Source: Allofournierella_A excrementavium (GTDB taxonomy: Bacteria > Bacillota > Clostridia > Oscillospirales > Ruminococcaceae). From it: 64,000 nt of DNA. A program made the position numbers and the translations under genes. The stretch lies in NCBI GenBank assembly GCA_019120375.1, contig DWVE01000062.1, positions 1 through 64,000 of the forward strand, given 5' to 3'. The notes beneath the pieces are model-generated. The model worked only from the letters and a program-made list of their open reading frames with translations, had not been told where the DNA came from and did no database searches. Of this stretch, positions 8,558 through 17,325 are shown piece by piece; positions within the stretch are counted from its first letter, which is position 1, and each line of letters opens with the position of its first letter.

Positions 8558-8773
8558 CTCACCGCAAAGCTGGACGGTGCGCCCGAGCTGGCCCAGCAGG
8601 GCGCGAACGCCAACGAGACCGTGAAATGCAATTTCGACCGCGGCCGGATGTTCACCGTGGACAACATGGACAACGCCGAGACCGCAGGCCTGGCCAGCGA
8701 ATTCATCCGCACCAAGGTCGCGCCTGAGGTGGATGCCTTCCGCTTTGCCAGCTATGGTGCTGGAATTTTTTGA
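8558..8773 (+). pseudogene. Fragment of a phage major capsid/coat protein gene
   Basis: An open frame without a start reads LTAKLDGAPELAQQGANANE and continues through MDNAETAGLASEFIRTKVAP to EVDAFRFASYG, then diverges and stops at 8773. The text resembles the N-terminal third of coat proteins of the P22/N4gp56-like group found in clostridial prophages. It is GC-rich and out of context between two small acidic genes. It is best read as a scrap of the same prophage that left the minor capsid remnant at 7398. Confidence 0.6.
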
Positions 8774-8787
8774 AGGGGCGAAAGAAT

Positions 8788-8988
8788 ATGGCATCCGATA
8801 TCAGTCCTGAAAAATTGGAAGAATACAAAGCATACGTGCGCGAACATCCGCCTCACTCAAAATGGGATGAAGAGGCCGAATGCTTCGACGCTGATCTCCC
8901 ATTTGAGGAAAGTCAGGCACGTCTGGCGAGAAGCCTGCTCCAATGTCTGGACGAATGGGACCATGAAAACGATTGCCCCAAACCGTGA
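8788..8988 (+). CDS. Small acidic protein, possible orphan immunity protein
   Basis: A 66-residue acidic protein (MASDISPEKLEEYKAYVREH...) ending in a CLDEWDHENDCPKP tail. I do not recognise the family. ATG 8788 follows a GAAGGGGCGAAAG site; an in-frame TTG at 8770 is a less likely start. The gene follows the capsid scrap and is itself followed by the second copy of the 24-bp repeat, the same arrangement as the first small acidic gene. This suggests a second immunity-type cassette whose toxin is gone. No experimental or family support. Confidence 0.55.
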   Translation: MASDISPEKLEEYKAYVREHPPHSKWDEEAECFDADLPFEESQARLARSLLQCLDEWDHENDCPKP

Positions 8989-9000
8989 TAAATCACCATA

Positions 9001-9024
9001 AAGGCTCACCGCCCGCCCGGGCGG
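9001..9024 (+). repeat. 24-bp direct repeat, copy 2
   Basis: Matches 8510-8533 at 23 of 24 bases. In this copy the internal palindrome extends to CACCGCCC GCCC GGGCGGTG (9007-9026), an 8-bp stem. Confidence 0.75.
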
Positions 9025-9070
9025 TGCACTTGTCAAACAAAAGCAGACACTAAAAAGGAATATTTGTCAG

Positions 9071-9105
9071 AAGCCCCGTCCGGTCTTGAACTGAACGGGG
9101 CTTTT
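9071..9105 (+). terminator. Intrinsic terminator closing the phage-scar region
   Basis: Stem AAGCCCCGT (9071-9079) pairs with ACGGGGCTT (9095-9103), followed by TT and G; downstream of the small acidic gene. Confidence 0.7.
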
Positions 9106-9177
9106 GTAGCCCACAGCTGCGGCAGGACGGCGGTTATTGAAAAGGCACACAGAGCATGGCCGGAGACATTCCCGCGG

Positions 9178-9211
9178 TAAAAATGACAGCTCCATCGCCG
9201 ATGGAGCTGTC
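9178..9211 (-). terminator. Intrinsic terminator of the GH20 gene
   Basis: A perfect 12-bp stem GACAGCTCCATC with a 3-base loop; on the minus strand it is followed by ATTTTTA. It lies 86 bases after the GH20 stop codon. Confidence 0.8.
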
Positions 9212-9297
9212 AAAGTTTCTTTGAATCGGAACGGGTCACGGTGGCCGGCGTTCCTCTCCGCGCAGGCATGTTTCTAACACTGAAAATGCAGAGCCGC

Positions 9298-11163
9298 TCA
9301 GTTGGCGCACAGGTTGGATACCGAAACCATTTTGTGCCAGTAGTGCACATATATATCACGACCCCGAGTGCCTGGCTCGAATGGCAGAAGAGGGACTTCC
9401 ACTTCCTCCAACCGGGGAATCTCACCGTGCACATAGGCGCGGATGCGCTGGATGGCGGTGTCTGTGCGCTGGATCAGGCCGCCAATGCGCAGATCGATCA
9501 CGTCAAGGCCGAAGACACTGTTTTCCAAAAGCCACTGCTTATGAAACAACTGCAAGAAGCGCGTCAGTTCATCCTTCAGGGCGGGAAGCCGGCGGCTGCA
9601 AATGAGATCCAGCTGGCGGATATCCCCGGCTTCATAGGCCGTGCGTATCTCCAGGCCGACGGAACACTTTTGTTCCAGCACGCCGCACAGGGCGATCATT
9701 GTGTCAAACAGATACTGCCAGTTCTCCGGCGTCTTCGCCCTTGCCAGGGCAAGGGCCTGCGCACAGGCGGAAAAGTGCGCCGGGTATGTGGCCGGATCCA
9801 CATGCGCGTCAAACAATCCGCACAGGGGATCTTGATAGAACAGGTATTTTACAGGGTTGATGGAAACCCTGCCGGGCTTTGGATTCCCGGGCGTATACTG
9901 AGGCTCATCCAGGCACAGGAAACGATCAAAATCGGCGCCCATGCAGCAGCGGGGGAAATGCGCCCTGACCTTTTCGCTCCCATTCGTATAACACAGTTCA
10001 GCCCAGTATTGGAGCGCCGGCAGGATTGAAAACAGGGAGCACTCGGCGCCGTTGTCGGCCCAGGCAGCGACCATCACCCGCTGCACGTCATGCTGAACGC
10101 AGCTTGCATGGGCCAGATCTGCCACATGCATGCTGAATCCGTTCCCCGGGCAAAAGCCGGTCCATTTCCAGGCGCCGCCGGCAAAGACGATGTCGTCGGC
10201 CATTTCTTTGTGCTTGTGGAACATGGCATCGTAGACGGATCTGTCCTCGGAATAATAGTCCCAATAGATCAGCGACACATCGCCGGGCAGGGTCTGGCGA
10301 ATGGACGGATCCACCGCGCAGTCTGTGGAATAGTATTCGCCGCCGGTGGCCAAGCGGAAGAACATGTCGCTCCAGAGCATCACATGAAATCCATATTTTT
10401 GGGCTATCTGGTAAACGCGCTCAAAATGCCGCAGCATCAATTGCATCCGGTCCTGATAACCATGCTGCTTCAAATAAGCGCCCAGCCCGACCAGATGCGC
10501 CTCATCCATGCCGATGTTGACCTGGCGGCTGCTAAAGGACTCGGCCAAAGTGCGGAACATCGCGTCGATCAGCTGGTAAGTTTTTTCATTGTCCACCAGC
10601 AGGATATCGTCTATGTCAAGCACATCTTCAAAAGCTTTCCAGCGCAGGGACTGGCCCAGATGGGCCAGCGTTTGCACTGCCGGAATGAGCTCCACGCCCA
10701 TTTGCGCCGCAAAGGCGTCCATCTTTCGCAGCTGGTCCGGGGTGTATCCGCCGCGGCGGTATCCGAAATACGGATACTCTTCGATTTTGTATGTATCCTC
10801 CATATACAGCTGCAAGGCGGTGTATCCCATTTTTGAAATGCAGACGATCAACTTGCAAAAGGTCTCGAATGTGGGAACAGCATTGCGCGAACAATCAAGC
10901 AGAAGGCCCAGCTGCTGGTAACAGGGATATTCCGAGAGCGTTACTTCACCCCCAAGCGAAAGGGCGTCTTCCAGCAAAAGCAATGCCCGGCCAAAGAATT
11001 TTGCGTTCTCCAGCCGGATCACAGCGCGCTGCTTTTCGATTTGCACAGAAATGCCTTTTTCCGCTTTCTCGACAGACACGTCGAGCCCATGCAGAAACCC
11101 GGCGCCTTGTGGATAGTATTGTTCCACAGCTTTCTGCTGCGCAGTGGTAAGACCCAAAAACAT
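9298..11163 (-). CDS. GH20 beta-N-acetylhexosaminidase (GcnA-like)
   Basis: A 621-residue enzyme without a signal peptide, so cytoplasmic. The barrel begins near residue 85 (LGLLLDCSRNAVP), and the GH20 catalytic Asp-Glu pair is D220-E221 in NIGMDEAH, with the tryptophan-rich WSDMFFRL and IYWDYYSEDR strands after it. Length and order match the streptococcal GcnA group (about 627 residues), which removes terminal beta-GlcNAc or beta-GalNAc from oligosaccharides. ATG 11163 has AGAGGTG upstream. A possible TTCGCA-17-TATAGT promoter lies about 75-100 bases before it. It is a single-gene unit between its own terminator and the disaccharide operon's end. Confidence 0.88.
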   Translation of the reverse strand: MFLGLTTAQQKAVEQYYPQGAGFLHGLDVSVEKAEKGISVQIEKQRAVIRLENAKFFGRALLLLEDALSLGGEVTLSEYPCYQQLGLLLDCSRNAVPTFETFCKLIVCISKMGYTALQLYMEDTYKIEEYPYFGYRRGGYTPDQLRKMDAFAAQMGVELIPAVQTLAHLGQSLRWKAFEDVLDIDDILLVDNEKTYQLIDAMFRTLAESFSSRQVNIGMDEAHLVGLGAYLKQHGYQDRMQLMLRHFERVYQIAQKYGFHVMLWSDMFFRLATGGEYYSTDCAVDPSIRQTLPGDVSLIYWDYYSEDRSVYDAMFHKHKEMADDIVFAGGAWKWTGFCPGNGFSMHVADLAHASCVQHDVQRVMVAAWADNGAECSLFSILPALQYWAELCYTNGSEKVRAHFPRCCMGADFDRFLCLDEPQYTPGNPKPGRVSINPVKYLFYQDPLCGLFDAHVDPATYPAHFSACAQALALARAKTPENWQYLFDTMIALCGVLEQKCSVGLEIRTAYEAGDIRQLDLICSRRLPALKDELTRFLQLFHKQWLLENSVFGLDVIDLRIGGLIQRTDTAIQRIRAYVHGEIPRLEEVEVPLLPFEPGTRGRDIYVHYWHKMVSVSNLCAN

Positions 11164-11357
11164 AAGTGCACCTCTCTTTGAACCATCGGATGCGGAACCC
11201 GGCCGCCGTGCCCGCGGCGCTGTTCTTCCTCAATAGAACTATACCATATTGCCCGGCGGTTGCGAAAGGGTTTGAACGGAAAAAGAAAGCTTGGCAAGAA
11301 ATGCTTTCGGCCTTGCCCTTGCAACAGGAGCGGGTGTGCGAAAAAAGCGGAAAGAGA

Positions 11358-11396
11358 CAGCGGGCCCCGGCTGCAGAAAACTGCCGGGGCCCGCTG
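11358..11396 (-). terminator. Hairpin terminator after the pgmB gene
   Basis: A perfect 14-bp stem CAGCGGGCCCCGGC with an 11-base loop, 18 bases past the pgmB stop on the minus strand. The U-tract is weak (TCTCTTT). Confidence 0.6.
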
Positions 11397-11414
11397 TTTG
11401 GTTCATGATCCGGT

Positions 11415-12059
11415 TCAGCCGCGGGTGAGAAGGGCGGCCAGGTCGCCCAGACTTGCCAAATGGAATACCGCGCGTCCGTCGTCTTTGGCGGTGCTGATGC
11501 CCGCGGCGGCAAAGCCGCCCGCCACGGCGGCGGAGATGCCGGCGGAGGCGTCCTCCACCACCAGACAGCGGGCAGGGGGCAGCGCCAGTTTTCGGGCGGC
11601 CAGAAGGAATACCTCCGGGTCTGGCTTGGAACGGGCGATCTCGGTGCCGTCTGCCACCGCGTCAAAGAAATCCGCGAGGCCCAGTCGGTCCAGAATGAAG
11701 CGGGCGTTGCAGCTGGAAGAGCCCACTGCCAGCTTCAGCCCCATGGCCCGCAGGGTGGCCAGCGCCTGCTTTGTGTCCTCCGAAAGGTCGGCAGGGGAGA
11801 GCCCCGCCAGCAATGCCCGGTAGCGATCGTTCTTGGCGCTGGCAAATGCCTCCTTTTCGGCGGTTGAGAAAACGCGGTCCGCTTTTTCCAGCAGGATGCC
11901 CAGGCTTTCCATCCGGCTCACGCCCCGCATCCGGCGGTTGTCTGCCTCGGTAAAGGGGATATTCAGCTCCTGCGCAAGCGACTGCCACGCCGCGAAATGA
12001 AAGCGGTCGGTGGAACAGAGCACTCCGTCCAGGTCGAAGATGACGCCTTTTATCTCCAT
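11415..12059 (-). CDS. pgmB: Beta-phosphoglucomutase
   Basis: A 214-residue HAD-superfamily enzyme. FDLDGV places the phosphoryl-acceptor D9 and the acid/base D11; SSSCNARFILDRLGL and KPDPEVFLLAA carry HAD motifs II and III, and VVEDASAGI motif IV. It converts beta-glucose 1-phosphate to glucose 6-phosphate. The start is ATG 12059 behind GAGGTGG, overlapping the 3' end of the GH31 gene by 10 bases. It is the last gene of the LacI-controlled ABC operon, and completes the pathway that a GH65 phosphorylase (20331) would feed. The presence of both in one locus is strong support for disaccharide phosphorolysis. Confidence 0.93.
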   Translation of the reverse strand: MEIKGVIFDLDGVLCSTDRFHFAAWQSLAQELNIPFTEADNRRMRGVSRMESLGILLEKADRVFSTAEKEAFASAKNDRYRALLAGLSPADLSEDTKQALATLRAMGLKLAVGSSSCNARFILDRLGLADFFDAVADGTEIARSKPDPEVFLLAARKLALPPARCLVVEDASAGISAAVAGGFAAAGISTAKDDGRAVFHLASLGDLAALLTRG

Positions 12060-14026
12060 CGGACCACCTCGGCGTGCGCAAGCTCTGCCGGCAGCTGCAC
12101 CTGCTCGCCGTTCCACCGGATGACGAGCGGCGGTGCGTCAGGGACGGCGCGCAAGGCGTATTCGCCCGCTTCTCCCGCCAGCACCAGCCGCGGCAGGGCG
12201 GCCGTGTCCGGGCTTGCGTCCGCGCCCAGCGGCGCGCCTTTGGGAAGATCCAGCGCCAGGGCGCAGCCCTCCCGCAGGAACACCGGGAAGGTCAGTTCCG
12301 GGTCGGCTGTGACGGTCTGCCCACCCTCAAAGCGCTGCCCGGTGAAAAGGGAGTACCAGCCGCCCTGGGGCAGCCACAAGGTGCGCCCGGACTGGTTTTC
12401 CTCCAGCAGGGGGGCCACCAGCAGGCTTTCGCCCAGCAGAAATTCGTCCCAGGCGGCGCGGGCCTCGCTGCTGCGGGGCCAGTGATAGACCAGCGGCCGC
12501 ATCAGCGGGCGGTTTTCGGCCGCCGCGCGCACGGCTTCGCTGTAAAGATAGGGCAGAAGGTTCATCCGCAGCCGGTGCCAGAAGGCCATCTCCTCGGCAA
12601 AGCCGGGAACGGCCCAGGCGCTTTCCATGTTCCAGGGACTGCGCTCGTTGTTACCTTCGCCGCCGGGCATCAGTTCACGGAACTGGCCGCCGTCCGGCTC
12701 GGAATGCCACTGCATGATGGGGCAGAAGCAGGCCAGCATGACGGCCCGGCGGTAGAGGTCGGGGGTGGGCAGCGGCCCGGCAAACCCGGCGATGTCGAAC
12801 CCCCAGAAGGGAATGCCGGTGAGCGCCGCTGAAAGCCCTGCCCGCAACGCGCCGGTCAGCTCGCTGTTCTGCGACTGCTGGTCCCCCGCCCAGTGGCAGG
12901 GGGTGGTGTGCTGGCCGGCCCAACCGGCCCGGCTGAAGAGCACCCGGCCCGGCCCGATGAAATCGGAGTAGGCGGCCGCGTACTGCTGGGGATAGCGGTT
13001 GCAGCCTTCAAGGCCGGTGGAACCGTCGGCAAAGCGCGCGTTGTAGGAACAAATGAACTCACCGCCGTCGGTCTTGAAGCCGTCCACGCCCCAGTCCAGC
13101 AGATACTGCCGGCGGGCGAACCACCGTTTCACCGTTTCCGGGTTGGTGAAGTCCGGCACCATGGACCCGGCGAACCAGTGCTCCTCCGGGATGGTGTAGG
13201 GAGTGCCGTCGGCGTTGTGAACGCAGAGGCCCAGCCGCACAGCTTCTTCCCGGTCCCGGTCGTTCTGAGGGCAGGGCGGTTCTTCCGGCCCCTGCTTTTT
13301 GTAGACCGGCACCTGCCAGAGCACAAAGTGCACCCCGGCGTCGTGCAGCTTGCGGATCATGCCCTTCGGGTCGGGCCAGGGACCGCCGGAGAGGTCAAAT
13401 TCCTCTCCGGAAGGGCCCTCTTCAGGCAGCGGAGCGTAGTGTGCTCCGTTGAAGACGGAAAAGGTGGCTTCGTCGCTCCAGGCCTCCGCCACCAGCACTG
13501 TGGCAGGGCAGTGGCGGCGGCGCAGATTTTCCAGCTGGGCCTCCACCGCGGCCTGACTGTTCCAGTGGTTGGCGGAGATCCAGGGGCCAAAGGCCCACTT
13601 TGGGGGCAGCTTTGCCGGACCGAACAGACTCATGTATTCCCGTATCATCTCTTCCGGCTTGCCGGAAAAGAGCACCGCGCCGCACCCGGCGGGCAGAGAA
13701 ATGCGGATGACATTCTCCTCAAAGGAGAATTCGGTGATCCGGTCGGTGGCGGCATAAAAGCCGAACCCGGTGTCGGTCCAGAAGAAGGGAGCGGGACAGT
13801 AGGTGTGTCCGCCCTGGAAACAGAACTTTTCCTCCACCAGGTTTTTCACCCGATGGCCTTTCTGGTTCAGACTGTCGTATTTTTCGCCCATGCCGTAGGC
13901 CCCGCTGTAAGAGACGGATACGGTCAGGTGTGTCTCGCCGGCCCGCGTCGCCCAGACCAGCCGGGCCGCGCCGGCGGGCAGCGGCCAGTCCCGATTGCCG
14001 CTTTCAGAAAAAGATATTTGGTTCAT
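12050..14026 (-). CDS. GH31 alpha-glucosidase-type glycoside hydrolase
   Basis: A 658-residue intracellular enzyme. DWGVDGFKTDGGEF places the nucleophile at D320 and WAGDQQSQNSELTGALRAG the acid/base at D382, both as in GH31. An N-terminal beta domain (MGEKYDSLNQKG) precedes the barrel. The family cleaves terminal alpha-glucosides, xylosides or related bonds. The start ATG 14026 follows CAAGGGATAACACG; the stop overlaps pgmB. It sits directly behind two ABC permease genes, so it probably hydrolyses the imported oligosaccharide. Exact linkage specificity cannot be read from the sequence. Confidence 0.92.
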   Translation of the reverse strand: MNQISFSESGNRDWPLPAGAARLVWATRAGETHLTVSVSYSGAYGMGEKYDSLNQKGHRVKNLVEEKFCFQGGHTYCPAPFFWTDTGFGFYAATDRITEFSFEENVIRISLPAGCGAVLFSGKPEEMIREYMSLFGPAKLPPKWAFGPWISANHWNSQAAVEAQLENLRRRHCPATVLVAEAWSDEATFSVFNGAHYAPLPEEGPSGEEFDLSGGPWPDPKGMIRKLHDAGVHFVLWQVPVYKKQGPEEPPCPQNDRDREEAVRLGLCVHNADGTPYTIPEEHWFAGSMVPDFTNPETVKRWFARRQYLLDWGVDGFKTDGGEFICSYNARFADGSTGLEGCNRYPQQYAAAYSDFIGPGRVLFSRAGWAGQHTTPCHWAGDQQSQNSELTGALRAGLSAALTGIPFWGFDIAGFAGPLPTPDLYRRAVMLACFCPIMQWHSEPDGGQFRELMPGGEGNNERSPWNMESAWAVPGFAEEMAFWHRLRMNLLPYLYSEAVRAAAENRPLMRPLVYHWPRSSEARAAWDEFLLGESLLVAPLLEENQSGRTLWLPQGGWYSLFTGQRFEGGQTVTADPELTFPVFLREGCALALDLPKGAPLGADASPDTAALPRLVLAGEAGEYALRAVPDAPPLVIRWNGEQVQLPAELAHAEVVRWR

Positions 14027-14030
14027 CGTG

Positions 14031-14858
14031 TTATCCCTTGACTCCTCCCGCCATAAGGCCGTGTTTGAAGTATTTCTGGGCAAAGGTGTAGATGAGGATG
14101 ATGGGGATCATGGAGATGAGGCTGCCCGCCATCATCACGTTGTACTCGGTGTCGTACTGGCCGTTCAGGGTGGACAGGGCGATGGGCAGCGTCATCTTCG
14201 CCTTGTCGGTGAGCATCAGCAGGGGCCAGAGGTAATCGTTCCAGGAATCCATGAAGTTCGTCACCGCCAGGGTGGCCAGCGACGGGGCGCACAGGGGCAG
14301 CATCACCTGCCGCCAGATGCGCCAGACTCCTGCGCCGTCGATGCGGGCGGCGTCCATGTAGTCTGGCGGGATGGTGCGCATCTGCTGCACCAGCAGAAAC
14401 ACCGCGAAGGGACGGAAGATGGCCGGCAGGATGACGCTGCTGTAGTGGTTGATGAGGCCGATCTGGTTCATCACCACGAACAGGGGGATCATGGTGACCT
14501 GGGTGGGGATCATCATGGTGGCGAGATACAGCCCCAGCAAAAAACCGGAGCCCTTGAACTGTATTTTGGTGAAGGCGAAGGCCGCCATGGAGGCGCTGAC
14601 CAGGGTGAGCAGGGTGTAGCACACCGCGATGAGCAGGCTGTTGCCGATGGCGCGCAGGAAGGGAAATCGCTCGAACACGGTGAAGTAGGCGTCCAGGGTG
14701 GGTTCTTCCGGGATCCACTCGATGGGAATGGACATCAGTGCGCCCCGGCTTTTGAAGGAGGTGGAGATCATCCACGCAAAGGGCACCAGCGCGATCAGCG
14801 CCAGCAGAATGGCCGCAACGTAATAAAACGCTGTGCCGAAAAAGCGTTTACGTGTCAT
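14031..14858 (-). CDS. Carbohydrate ABC transporter permease (MalG type)
   Basis: A 275-residue inner-membrane protein with six hydrophobic segments and the EAA loop near residue 190 (DAARIDGAGVWRIWRQVMLPL), where the ATPase docks. It pairs with the MalF-type permease encoded just upstream, whose end it overlaps by 11 bases. No ATP-binding subunit is present in the window; CUT1 importers often share a genome-encoded MsmK-type ATPase. The substrate is inferred to be an alpha-glucoside from the linked GH31, GH65 and pgmB genes. Confidence 0.93.
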   Translation of the reverse strand: MTRKRFFGTAFYYVAAILLALIALVPFAWMISTSFKSRGALMSIPIEWIPEEPTLDAYFTVFERFPFLRAIGNSLLIAVCYTLLTLVSASMAAFAFTKIQFKGSGFLLGLYLATMMIPTQVTMIPLFVVMNQIGLINHYSSVILPAIFRPFAVFLLVQQMRTIPPDYMDAARIDGAGVWRIWRQVMLPLCAPSLATLAVTNFMDSWNDYLWPLLMLTDKAKMTLPIALSTLNGQYDTEYNVMMAGSLISMIPIILIYTFAQKYFKHGLMAGGVKG

Positions 14859-15777
14859 AATTTACCCACCTTTTCTGGCCTTTCATCTGAATGAAGGTGC
14901 ACACCATGATGATGGCGAACAAAATCCAGGAGAAGGCCGCCGCGTAGCCCATGCGGTAGTAGCGGAAGCCGTATTTGTAGATGCGCTCCACCATCACCTG
15001 GGTGGCGCCGTTGGGGCCGCCGTCGGTCATGATCATGATCTGGGGGAACAGCTGGAAGGCGTTGATGAGGCTGACGATGAGCACGTAGAAGATGGCCGGT
15101 GTCATCAGCGGCAGGGTGATGCGCCAGAATCTGGCCCAGGGGCCGGCTCCGTCCAGCGAGGCGGCCTCGTAGTAGCCCCGGTCGATGCCGATCATGCCCG
15201 AGAGCAGGATCAGCCCGAAAAAGCCCATGTCCTTCCAGACGGACACAAGCACGATTGCGGGCATGGCCCAGGCTTCGTCCAGCAGCCAGCCGGGCCCCTG
15301 GATGCCGAAGAGGGCCAGGAAATTGTTCAGCGCGCCGTATTGGGGCGAGAGCACCGACTTCCAAATCAGCGAGGCCGCCACCCAGGAGGTGAGCACCGGG
15401 ATGTAATAGATGACCCGAAAGGCAGTCACGCCCCGGCGGCTCTGGCTGAGCAGGCAGGCCACTGCCAGGGAGGCGGCCAGCATGCAGGGGATATACAGCA
15501 CGATGTAGCGGCAGGTGTTGCCCAGCACCTGCCAGAACTCGCTGCTGGTCAGAATGGCCCGGAAATTATCCAGCCCGACAAAATGCTCTGCGAACATGCC
15601 GGGAGCCAGCAGCTCATCCAGACCGTTCCAGTCGGTGAGGCTGATGACGCCGGAGATGATCAGCGGCACAAGGGAGAACACCAGCATGCCGGCAAAGCTG
15701 GGCGCGAGAAAGGGTAGCGCGGCCCGCAGCCCGGCCGCGTGCAGGCGCTTTGTGCGGGCTTTGGGAGAAGCAGTCAT
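14848..15777 (-). CDS. Carbohydrate ABC transporter permease (MalF type)
   Basis: A 309-residue membrane protein with six membrane segments. The EAA motif is EAASLDGAGPWARFWRITLP near residue 200. ATG 15777 lies behind a perfect AAAGGAGGT; frames upstream of it are open but lack a ribosome binding site. It follows the binding-protein gene and overlaps the MalG-type gene, so the three form a CUT1 importer. Confidence 0.93.
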   Translation of the reverse strand: MTASPKARTKRLHAAGLRAALPFLAPSFAGMLVFSLVPLIISGVISLTDWNGLDELLAPGMFAEHFVGLDNFRAILTSSEFWQVLGNTCRYIVLYIPCMLAASLAVACLLSQSRRGVTAFRVIYYIPVLTSWVAASLIWKSVLSPQYGALNNFLALFGIQGPGWLLDEAWAMPAIVLVSVWKDMGFFGLILLSGMIGIDRGYYEAASLDGAGPWARFWRITLPLMTPAIFYVLIVSLINAFQLFPQIMIMTDGGPNGATQVMVERIYKYGFRYYRMGYAAAFSWILFAIIMVCTFIQMKGQKRWVNYDT

Positions 15778-15850
15778 CCCAAGGACCTCCTTTGTGATGA
15801 TACAGTTAGGGCGGGAGGGCGCATGCGTCCCTCCCGCCCGCACGGAAAAC

Positions 15851-17146
15851 TTATGTCAGGGTGATCTGGGCTTCACATTCGGCCTGGGCCTCGTCCAGCG
15901 CCTGCTGCACGGTCATGGAACCGGCGGCGGCCGCGGCCAGCTTCTGGCCGATGATGTCGCTCATGAGGGCGTAGTCCTCAATGGTGGGAGGCAGCACCAG
16001 ATGATCCAGAGAATCGAACACGGCCTGCCGGTTGTCCGGCGGGGTCTGCTCCAGATAGGGAGCCAGAGCTTCCTGGTCGTTGATGGCGGGCAGGTCCCAG
16101 CCGGCGGCGATGCGCAGCTCGGCGGCCTTGTCGCTGGAGCACAGCCAGGTGATCCAGGTGGCGGCGGCTTCCTTGTTGGGGCTGTCGGCGTTGATGACGC
16201 AGGCGTTGGAGAAGAAGGCGGTGGCCTTTTGACCCGCGCCGGGCTCAACGGCGATGTCCCAGGCGAAGTCACAGCCGTCGGCAAAGGTGCTGAACGCCCA
16301 GATGCCGGTGGGGATCATGCCCAGCCGCCCGCTCATGAACAGGTCCCAGTCGCCCATGCCGCCCATCTGCACTTCGGTGGGCTGCACGTTGCTCTCCAGC
16401 ACGCGGTCCACCATCATCTGGGCGGCCTTCACGTTTGCCTCGGAGTTGATGGTGAAGGCGGTGCCGTCCTCGTTCAGCAGGCTGCCGCCGTACTGAGCGG
16501 CCACTTTGTAGAACTCGTTATAAGTAACAGGCTGGTAGTAGCCGAAGATGTCGTCACCCAGGGCGCGGATGGCCTCGGCGGCCGCCTGCACGTCCTCCTG
16601 GGTCCAGTCGGCGGTGGGGTATTCCACCTGCGCCTGGTCGAACAGGTCCTTGTTGTAGATGAGCACCACATTGGAGAAGTTGCCGGGCAGGCCGTACTGC
16701 TTGCCGTCCACATTGAAGGCGCTCAGGGCGGTCTCGTCGATGCGGCTCAGGTCCACGTCGGTGATCTCGGCCAGCACGCCCTTGTTGGCGTAGGCCGCGA
16801 AGTTCTCGATGTTCAGCTCGTAGCAGTCGGGGGCGGTGCCGCCGGCCACGCGGGTCTGCATCTGGGTGAAGTAATCGTCAAAGCCGATGGTCTCGATCTC
16901 TACGGTGATGTTGGGGTATTCCTCGTGGAACGCCTCGTACATCTCCTGCAGCACTTCCTCTTTGCCGCCGGAGGCGTTGAAGTTGCAGTAGGTGATGGTC
17001 ACGGGCTCGGCGGTGTCGCCGCCGGAGGGGGCCGCTGCGGACTGAGAGCCGGGCGTTGAGGCGGGCGCGCCGCCGCAGGCCGAGAAAGCCAGCGCGATCG
17101 TCAAAAGACCGGCTGTGAGCGCGAAAAGTCGTTTTTGCTTTTTCAT
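15851..17146 (-). CDS. Sugar ABC transporter substrate-binding lipoprotein
   Basis: A 431-residue CUT1-type solute-binding protein. The signal peptide ends in a lipobox AFSAC with C24 as the lipidated residue, so it is anchored to the outer face of the membrane. The two-lobe fold shows the usual landmarks (ITYCNFNASGGKEEVLQEMY, GIWAFSTFADG, WITWLCS). ATG 17146 follows AAGGAGGAGAAACG. It lies 180 bases downstream of lacI-type gene 17326 on the same strand and may be co-transcribed with it. Ligand unknown; the linked enzymes suggest a glucose-containing disaccharide or oligosaccharide. Confidence 0.93.
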   Translation of the reverse strand: MKKQKRLFALTAGLLTIALAFSACGGAPASTPGSQSAAAPSGGDTAEPVTITYCNFNASGGKEEVLQEMYEAFHEEYPNITVEIETIGFDDYFTQMQTRVAGGTAPDCYELNIENFAAYANKGVLAEITDVDLSRIDETALSAFNVDGKQYGLPGNFSNVVLIYNKDLFDQAQVEYPTADWTQEDVQAAAEAIRALGDDIFGYYQPVTYNEFYKVAAQYGGSLLNEDGTAFTINSEANVKAAQMMVDRVLESNVQPTEVQMGGMGDWDLFMSGRLGMIPTGIWAFSTFADGCDFAWDIAVEPGAGQKATAFFSNACVINADSPNKEAAATWITWLCSSDKAAELRIAAGWDLPAINDQEALAPYLEQTPPDNRQAVFDSLDHLVLPPTIEDYALMSDIIGQKLAAAAAGSMTVQQALDEAQAECEAQITLT

Positions 17147-17325
17147 CGTTTCTCCTCCTTGTGTGTGTTGCTTTTTCGGCCCTTTTCGCGTAAAATGAGA
17201 AATGCGGAAAGAGCCTTGCACGGGTTCTTGTCTGCGTATGGTTTGCGCGTGTTTTTGACCGGACCCGCGCAGACCATTTTTTATTCTTCGCCGGGGGCCT
17301 CCCGGCGGCAAACCATAGTCAGGCA

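Larger units (their letters stand above)
8989..9297. other. 309-base spacer: repeat copy, terminators, no gene
   Basis: Holds the second 24-bp repeat, a plus-strand terminator-like hairpin at 9071-9105 and a minus-strand terminator at 9178-9211. The remaining bases show no convincing coding frame. Confidence 0.6.
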
